Positions 21,331 through 28,023 of a stretch of DNA of 28,023 nucleotides are shown one piece after another (the first letter of the stretch is position 1; each line of letters starts with the position of its first letter). This DNA is from Paramacrobiotus richtersi (lineage: Eukaryota; Tardigrada; Eutardigrada; Parachela; Macrobiotidae): contig JAQGAU010000448.1 in assembly GCA_034698045.1 (NCBI GenBank), positions 1 through 28,023 on the forward strand, read 5' to 3'. The notes below the pieces were generated by a model. The model had not been told where the DNA came from. It ran no database searches and saw only the letters and a list, made by a program, of their open reading frames with translations. The translations under genes were made by a program, and so were the position numbers.

Positions 21331-22415
21331 ATCCCGCGGTACTAAATCCCTCACATACATGGCGCGATTCAAGTATTACGTAACAAAAAAAATCAGGTTT
21401 TTCTGCCTACCCACCCACCCATGTAACGAATCTGGGGACTACCACCCGTCTCCTAACTACACGTTACGTAACGTTTTCCCCCCCCTAGTAACGATTTTGC
21501 GACCCCACCCACCTACCCCTCGCCGTTACGTAATACTTGAATCGCGCCCATGGCCGCTACACTCAGCGGTAGATTCTCCGTGACAACGGTCAGACATCTC
21601 TCCCCGACTGGCGGATCCTTCTTTGTCCTGCAGCCGGTAATTCTCTGCTTGTATTCCGCCATAGTCGGTCGATAATCCTGAGACAAATAGTCCAACAATC
21701 CCGAGATCAGCTTCCATCCCATATAGTTCGCCAAACGGCGTTTCCCTTCGTCCCCGAGGGCTTCCAGTTCAGCCAGTAATTCGCACCGACCGCTGGCCAG
21801 AAACGTGGATTGAATACAGCGATGGTCGTATTGTCGGTAATGTCGCTTGAAAGATTAGCAGGAGCGAAGTAGGCTCGAATGATGCTGGTTATGTTGCGCA
21901 TGATTGTAGAGCTGAAGTAGTAATGGTTTTGGAACTCGGACAAGGTCATCTTGTTCAAGTAAATGCTGTCGTCGGCCTCTTCCACAGCTGTGAGCTGTGC
22001 CTGGAATAAGTATTTCGAAATGCACTTGAAAACATTGGAATGCGCTCGGTTGTCGTAATTAGAAGGTAGAATAACAGCGAGAACTACGTATCCTGCAATA
22101 TCAACGCGGTTATATTAAAAATGAAGGTCAGAAGGTTCTCTGTGTACAGCTTTCCCGTAATCGCGTCATTCAGCCCATCCACCGTTGCGTATGTCGTGAG
22201 AGCATTAATTTGGAACATGTTGCTCAACGGATTTTCCACATCAATGCCAACATCCACAGTAAAGAAAGCCTCGCTGCCGACAAAGTAGTTTATGACCAGC
22301 GCGTCGGCAATGTTGCACTTTGATGGATCCCACTCGGATCGAAGCATTGGCCAACCACTTACATAGTCGTCTAAAAGATCTAGTAGTGGTCGTGCGCGAA
22401 GTTTTTCGATTTCAG
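21331..22415 (-). pseudogene. Copy C part 2 (inverted): exons 5 and 6 with a MITE insertion
   Basis: Exon 5 starts at 22415 (AEIEKLRARPLLDLLDDYVSG) and follows gene B closely (VLNDAI type), but stops near 22087 at LILQDT; the last roughly 75 bp and the donor are deleted and a TAG follows. Exon 6 starts at 22000 after a normal acceptor (AQLTAVEEADDSIYLNKMTL), has two extra bases near 21776-21783 that shift the frame, and is split by a 188-bp MITE (21361-21548) between SVAAM and YVRD. Homology ends at 21331, four codons before the usual exon end. The intron 4 remnant (22416 to about 22562) matches gene B intron 4. Dead. Confidence 0.85.
21358..21551. mobile_element. 188-bp MITE with perfect 24-bp terminal inverted repeats and CAT target duplication
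   Basis: The element spans 21361-21548. Its ends begin ggcgcgattcaagtattacg and are exact reverse complements over 24 bp. CAT flanks it on both sides (21358-21360 and 21549-21551), and removing the element with one CAT rejoins C exon 6 in the expected frame (AM|YVRD). The inside has C-rich runs (cccacccaccc, cccccccc) and no coding frame. A 3-bp duplication is seen in some cut-and-paste superfamilies; the family is not assigned. Confidence 0.93.
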
Positions 22416-22562
22416 CTGTAAAAAAATGGAATACTTTAAACAAATCTTTTCAAAACGCTAAACAGAAATTCTCTATATTTTCCACTACATTGCGAAGACA
22501 GCTAAGTTTATCCGTACAAACTACCAGAAAATCGCGACTGATACGACATACAGTTAAAGCAG

Positions 22563-23691
22563 CCGAAGCCATCATCAATGTTGCGGGATATCCCGAAATG
22601 TTCCTGACGAATACAACGGCAATCGACGAGGAATACCAATTTATAGGCCAAACTAAGCATTTTGGTGCTTCTTGCATTGGCACTTTGACGTCATGTCTCG
22701 CAGGTGACCATAGAACAAGCATACGTCGAAACCATTGTAAAAAGCCTTAAAAGCGCGATTATACGCCCGCTAAAACGTCTGCCCAAGGCTGGCCTTCGCT
22801 ACGTTCCAATTACTGACACACCGGACATCACGGAGGTCAATGCATACTATGCGGCACAAACAAATTTAATAATAAAAAACTCATTGAATTTCAAACTTCT
22901 GTATGATTGCAGTTATGCTGGCTGCCATACTCCAGCTCCCATTCTATGACACGCAAAGTCCACAGTACCTAAATTACGGTGCCATTGGCTCCATCATCGG
23001 CCATGAGACAACGCATGGGTTTGATGACACTGGATCCAAGTATGATGATCAAGGTTCCCGACGGGAATGGTGGACTAATACCACAGCGGCACTGTACGAA
23101 GCGCGAAAGAAAGGCATGGCGCAGCAGTATGACAACTATACACTGCCGGCTGGAAAGGTCAACGGCCAGCTGACACTCGGGGAAAACATTGCCGATAATG
23201 TCGGATTACGCGCAGCGTAAAAGGTTTGGCTTAAGACATTGTCGTTGTTTCGCACAGCTTGATCTGGAATAATGTTTCGCATTGTTTGATTCTGAAATAT
23301 TTTCGTAGGGATACTCAAAATACCTCCGAAGATTATCTACACCAGAACCGGCACTACCAGGATTGGAAGGCTATACGCCACTGCAGCTGTTTTCTCTTTC
23401 CGCCGGACAGGTAGGTCTCTCGTCCTAATTCCACAGTCATATTATCAGGCGGGATCGGTTCAGTGATATAAAGAGATTTACGGTTTTACCGGTACGGCTT
23501 GTGTTCATAGGTATGGTGTAGCAAGGCACGAATGGAAAGTGGACGAGTCAACAAATTGACCGAAACGCACGCTCCTGATCGCTTCAGAGTGAATGGGGTC
23601 GTTTCTAACTAACATGCCAGAATTTTCGGCCACTTTTAGCTGCTCTGCAAAGGCACGAATGAATCCTAGCTTGAAGCAAGTTGTATGGTAA
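22563..23691 (+). pseudogene. Copy D part 2: 3' part of exon 7 to exon 11 of a broken neprilysin-like gene
   Basis: Exons by homology: about 22563-22642 (exon 7b, INVAGYPEMFLTNTTAIDEEYQF), 22704-22872, 22913-23223, 23309-23410, 23511-23691. Lesions: the exon 7 donor reads AT instead of GT (22643-22644); the exon 8 donor reads TA instead of GT (22873-22874); exon 9 has TAC changed to TAA (stop 23218-23220) and ADNGG changed to ADNVG; exon 11 carries a 4-bp insertion giving a stop at 23610-23612. HETTH and NAYY are still readable. Reversal of the inverted segment would join this to the D exons on the minus strand. The end, QVVW, matches gene B. Confidence 0.88.
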
Positions 23692-24323
23692 ACCAATCTA
23701 CACTATTTGGCTTTCTTTGGCGTTACTGCAGAAAAGATGGATTTTTGGTGCTTAATAACTGTGCTAATTAGTTTGATTGTTTTGCACGGTTTCATGCTAT
23801 GGATCGGCGAGTACTAAATCGCATAAGAAATACATAAGCAAATGTGTTTATTAGGCGTTTATTAGCATTTATTTAATATCTAAATGAACTAGCTACTCTT
23901 GGGCACTGACTCCCGAGGATTACAAATCAACTTTCTTAATCTTAGTCAGTTTAAGACTTCAAGAACTGTCGGAGCACGACACGGCTCGGTTTGAAGTCTG
24001 TCTCTACTATTAAAGAAAACAGGTCACGAGTCATTTTTCACCCAGAGGCTAAGAAATAACACTTGATTCCCCGACGACAGACTTTCACTTTTTCCGCCTA
24101 AAGCACGGCATTGCCACATTTCTTCGGCTCAGCTGCAGCCGTTAATGTGAATGAAAACTTTTTGAAGTTGTTCACCTTGATTCGCTTACTGTGCCATAGG
24201 GTTACAGCCCCGGTGTGCTTTCGTGTACGGTGTATAATTTCCATAGAATCTTATTCTACTTGAATATTTGACAAACATTTATTTGATGCCCCAGAAGTTT
24301 AGGCTTGTTTCTGACCTGTTACC
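23692..24323 (+). promoter_or_regulatory. Upstream region of gene E, conserved with the other paralogs
   Basis: No coding exon seen. From about 24015 the sequence matches the region before C, including 22 identical bases at 24044-24065 and taaagcacgg nearby. The part from gttaatgtgaatgaaaac to actgtgccat (about 24143-24199) matches D. It probably contains the promoter and 5' UTR of gene E. Confidence 0.5.
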
Positions 24324-27300
24324 ATGCTTATGCGATCATGGAATGTTCTCTTGTTCTTGCCATCTGTTATGCTCTCTGCCAAAGTACCGAAAGGTAAGTA
24401 GCTGATCCTACACTGCAACTGCACTCTGTTATAAACCTTTAATGACAGCGAATGAACTGTATTCTTTGCTCACGTCCTGAATATGAGATTTGAGGTTGCG
24501 CAGGAATCGCTGTGGACAATGAACTGCACAACCTCTCAGTGACACCAATAAAACCGATGAAAGATGTTGTTAACGCTTCCGCCTCGAATTCAACCGCCAA
24601 AACGGTGTGCAGAACGCCTGCATGCCAGAAAACCGGTAAGCAGAGACTGTCGGTCCTGCGATTACTGTAATGGTCCAGGGCAGCGTTTGAAGCTGATCTT
24701 CATATTTCTTTAAACATAGCAAACGATGAAGGATTTCTCGTTTTATGGAACGTTCTAAACATGAGCAAAGAAATTTTGTTAAACTCCATTAAAATACTTT
24801 ATTAATTTTCGTAAGTTTTACAAATTATATATAAATAATTGTTGTCTAGATTTTATTGTCTATTTTGTGCTTTAGAATGATGGTAGCAGGAGTACTGTAC
24901 AGACCAAGTTCTAATTAATTTTAGCGCAAAAGTTTCTAAGCCGAATCAACAGTTCTGTGGATCCATGTGGTGACTTCTTCGAATATGCCTGTGGCAAGTG
25001 GATCAGCACTAACGACATTCCCGACAATGAAACCGTGATCAGCGACTTTTACTTTTTGGGTCGGAAAATGATAGAAGTTAATCAAGGTGAGTCTAATCAC
25101 ACGATTAATCTACAATAACTGGCACAGTACACCGTTGGATGCTGTTTCGTTTTTAGTAAAACACAAAGATGGAGTACATGTCGCAAACGCTGATGTACTC
25201 TATCTCTAACGTTTATGTGATTGCTGTAACATTACACGAAATATACAGTACGTATATACTGTATGTATGTATTATATGCAAGGTGTGTTGTACATTAATT
25301 TATGCATTTCAGCTATTCTGAAGACTAAGCGTGGTCGCATGTTCGCTTCCGAAGCGAAGGCCAAGAGTCTGTTTCGACAGTGCAGTAACGAAGGTAAATT
25401 GTATTCTTGCTGTTTTGGCATAATGTCACAGTCTCACTGAACACCTTTTCGTACTTCCTCTTTCTATCCGGCTGCTCAATTTATGTTGTTCAGTTGTCCA
25501 AATAATTCCCCCGCATTGGAAACAATGATTATACAGTACAAATAGGACTGTGAAAGCTTTTCATTCAAATTGTACAGAAATTTTTAACGTATTTTAACTT
25601 TTCTCAGATGAAATCGAAAGATTTCGTGCACGACCTTTGCTGGACCTCCTCGATGAGTATGTCAGTGGTTGGCCAATACTCCAAACCAACTGGGATCCAT
25701 CGCAGTTCGACATTGGCGAGATCCTGGTCAAGAACTTCTTTGTCGGCAATGAGGCTTTCTTTGCAGTTAGCGTTAGCGGTGATGTAGAAAATCCATTGGT
25801 CAACATGATCAATTTCAATTCTCCCCCGACATATACGACAGTGGATGTGCTGAATGACGAGATTATGGGAAAGCTCTACACAGAAAGCTATCTTACCTTT
25901 ATGTTTAATGTAACATCGTTGCTGCTGAAAGATCTGAACAGCACACTGGATGTCAACAGATTTTCGGTGAACCTTACGGAAATTGTGGAAATGGAACGAT
26001 CGTTCGGCATGGTAAAGTTTACAGAGGAAACTACCAGAAACCCATATACACAAACAAACCAAAACATGGGAATGATTTCAGTGTGCTTGCAATCAGTATG
26101 ATAATATGCACACACTTCACCATCGTAAGTGTTAGTTTTGCATTCATGTTCTTTCCAGGCAAAGCTCACATCAGTCGAAAACGTCGATGACAGCATAAAC
26201 TTAAACAAGATGACGCTCTCCGAATTCCAGGACCACTACCGTTTCAACTCTACGATCATGCGCAACGTCACCAGCATCATTCGAGCCTACTTTGCTGCCG
26301 CAAACCTGTCCAACGAGATTACCGACAATACGACAATTGTTGTACCAAATCTCCGATTCTGGCCAGTGATGGATGCAAAACTGGTCGAGCTGGAGGCCCT
26401 GGGCGATGAAGGCAAACGCCGGATGGCGAACTACATGGGATGGCAGCTAATCTCGGGATTACCGAACTATTTGTCTCAGGATTATCGCTACGTTCTGGCA
26501 GAATACAGTCAGAGAATTTCCGGCAGGAAGACCAAAAGGGATCCGCCAGTTGGGGAGAGATGTTTAAGCATTGTTACGGTGGTGCTGCCGATGAGCGTGG
26601 GGGCCATGTACGTGAGAGATGCCGTGCCGCGGGATTTGAAGCAAAAGGTTAGCAAGACATAAATGCAGCAATACAGTTCTATAATGCGGGTATTGGCATC
26701 GTATTCCAGCTGCTGCTGTACGTGCTAGAGAAAAGCGTCTTTTCCGAGTAACCGAAATCTTCGGTGGACAATTTTCGATGAAATGTTTCTAAGCTTCCTT
26801 ATAGCTCTGCATACGCGCATAAAGTAAAACATGGTCAAAAGCAGGTTAAGAAGCAGGTCAAGGTATGACACTCGGACAAAACACAAAGGCTTGATGCCAC
26901 GTAGAGTCGTTTGGATAATCTTAAAAAATGGTCGGTCGTATGAACATGTTTGAGGTTCTGTTTTATGGAATATTGTAGGCAACAATGATGGTCAAAGACA
27001 TCCAAATCGGTTTCCGCGAGCTGCTAGAATCGGCAAGTTGGATGGACAATGCCACGTATCAACGTGCATTAGTCAAGCTGGATGCCATTATTAATGTTGT
27101 TGGATATCCAGACGTGTTTCTGACTAATACAACAGCAATCGATGAGGAATACAAATTTGTGCGCCAAATTAAGCATTTCAGTACTTTATGGTGTAGCACT
27201 TAGCACATTTTACCTGTCTCGCAGGTGACCATCCAACAAACATACGTCGAAACCATCGCGAAAAGCCTTAAAAACGCGGTTATTCGCCAACTAAAACGTC

Positions 27301-28000
27301 TGCCTAAAGCCAATCCTCGCTACGATCCAGTTACCGACACACCGGACATCACGGAAGTCAATGCATTCTATTCGGCAAACAGCAACGTTTTATGTAGGCC
27401 GCCCTAACAAAGAAAGATAGTAATCTGATTTGACTAAATGATTATCTGATCTGATCTATTCAGAATATGATTAAATTCCAACCTTCTGCATGACTACAGC
27501 GATGATGGCAGCCATACTCCAGCTCCCATTCTACGACTCGGAAAGTCCACAGTACCTAAACTACGGTGCCATTGGTTCCATCATCGGCCATGAGACAACA
27601 CATGGGTTCGATGACACTGGATCCAAGTACGATGATCAAGGTTTCCGCCGGGTATGGTGGACCAATACCACGGCGGCACTGTACGAAGCGCGAAAGAAAG
27701 GCATGGTGCAGCAGTATGACAATTATACACTGCCGGCTGGAAAGGTCAACGGACAACTGACACTCGGGGAAAACATTGCCGATAATGGCGGACTACGAGC
27801 AGCATACAAAGTATGCATGCAAAATTCGTGTGTTTTTAGAACACAGCTGAACTGTGCAGTATCGGTTCCGCGTTGTTTACGTTTGAAAGGTTTTGTAGGG
27901 ATACACAAAGTACCTCCAAAGGTTACCTAGACCGGAGCCGGTACTCCCGGGATTGGAAGGCTATACGCCATTGCAGCTGTTTTTTCTTTCCGCCGGCCAA
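24324..28000 (+). CDS. Gene E: neprilysin-like M13 zinc metallopeptidase, exons 1-10, last exon beyond the window
   Basis: Exons: 24324-24393, 24504-24635, 24925-25086, 25313-25393, 25608-26011, 26159-26647, 26979-27158, 27225-27393, 27500-27810, 27899-28000 (700 codons so far). Lengths equal those of gene B exon for exon. The donor gtaggt at 28001 shows that exon 11 (177 bp in A and B, carrying the C-terminal active-site His) lies past the right edge. Signal peptide MLMRSWNVLLFLPSVMLS; SVDPCGDFFEYACGKW; NAFY (552-555); HETTH (593-597); ENIADNGG (Glu653, Asp657). No stops or frameshifts. The exon 7 donor gtgcgc is weak but in the conserved place. Predicted secreted peptidase, closest to copy D. 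Confidence 0.92.
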
Positions 28001-28023
28001 GTAGGTCTCTTTTACACAGTTGT

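Larger units (their letters stand above)
17600..22562. other. Inverted segment (about 5 kb) breaking two adjacent peptidase copies
   Basis: Left breakpoint: C intron 4 stops at about 17599 and D exon 7 (minus) starts. Right breakpoint: C intron 4 (minus, homologous to gene B intron 4) runs to about 22562 and D exon 7b (plus) starts. Reversing the segment on paper restores order for both genes: C exons 1-4 then 5-6, and D exons 1-11. Exact junction bases are unclear because both ends carry a short related gttaa..g stretch in opposite orientations. Confidence 0.82.

Noticed and set aside
21314-21583. 89-codon plus-strand frame across the 188-bp MITE
   Set aside because: Composed of MITE and antisense pseudogene sequence.

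Overview
The window looks like nuclear DNA of a dipteran insect, probably a mosquito. Genes are cut by many short GT-AG introns (about 55-90 bp), the coding exons belong to animal families, and the spaces hold non-LTR retrotransposon debris, microsatellites and small inverted-repeat elements. Species assignment is inference; no search was run. Exon limits below were worked out by hand from splice sites, reading phase and comparison among the paralogs in the window. Layout: 1-1967 is a 5'-truncated, disabled non-LTR retrotransposon on the minus strand, flanked by a 16-bp tandem repeat (1-93) and a TACTG microsatellite (1972-2027). 2028-3781 is gene-poor. 3782-4925 (minus) is a two-exon orphan rhodopsin-like GPCR. 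From 5614 to the end the window is a cluster of five M13 (neprilysin-like) zinc metallopeptidase genes, here called A to E. Gene A (5614-8551, minus, 11 exons, 744 aa) and gene B (10490-15897, plus, 11 exons, 758 aa) are divergent and intact. Gene E (24324-28000, plus) is intact through exon 10 and runs off the window. Between B and E lie two dead paralogs, C and D, whose parts point in opposite directions. The most striking structure is a roughly 5-kb inversion (about 17600 to 22562). Its left end lies in intron 4 of C and its right end in exon 7 of D. Flipping it back on paper puts C exons 5-6 behind C exons 1-4, and joins D exons 1-7a to D exons 7b-11, all on the plus strand in line with B and E. 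C also lacks exons 7-11 and is fused directly to the D promoter. Both broken genes carry further lesions: frameshifts, lost splice donors, a nonsense codon, and a 188-bp MITE with perfect 24-bp terminal repeats and a CAT target duplication inside C exon 6. B, C, D and E share intron positions, exon lengths, a signal-peptide first exon and a related upstream region, so they arose by tandem duplication. B and C resemble each other most, as do D and E. The intact enzymes keep HExxH, the ENxADNGG third-ligand motif and the C-terminal His, so they are predicted to be active secreted peptidases. Gene A has changed the substrate-anchoring NAFY motif to DATY.
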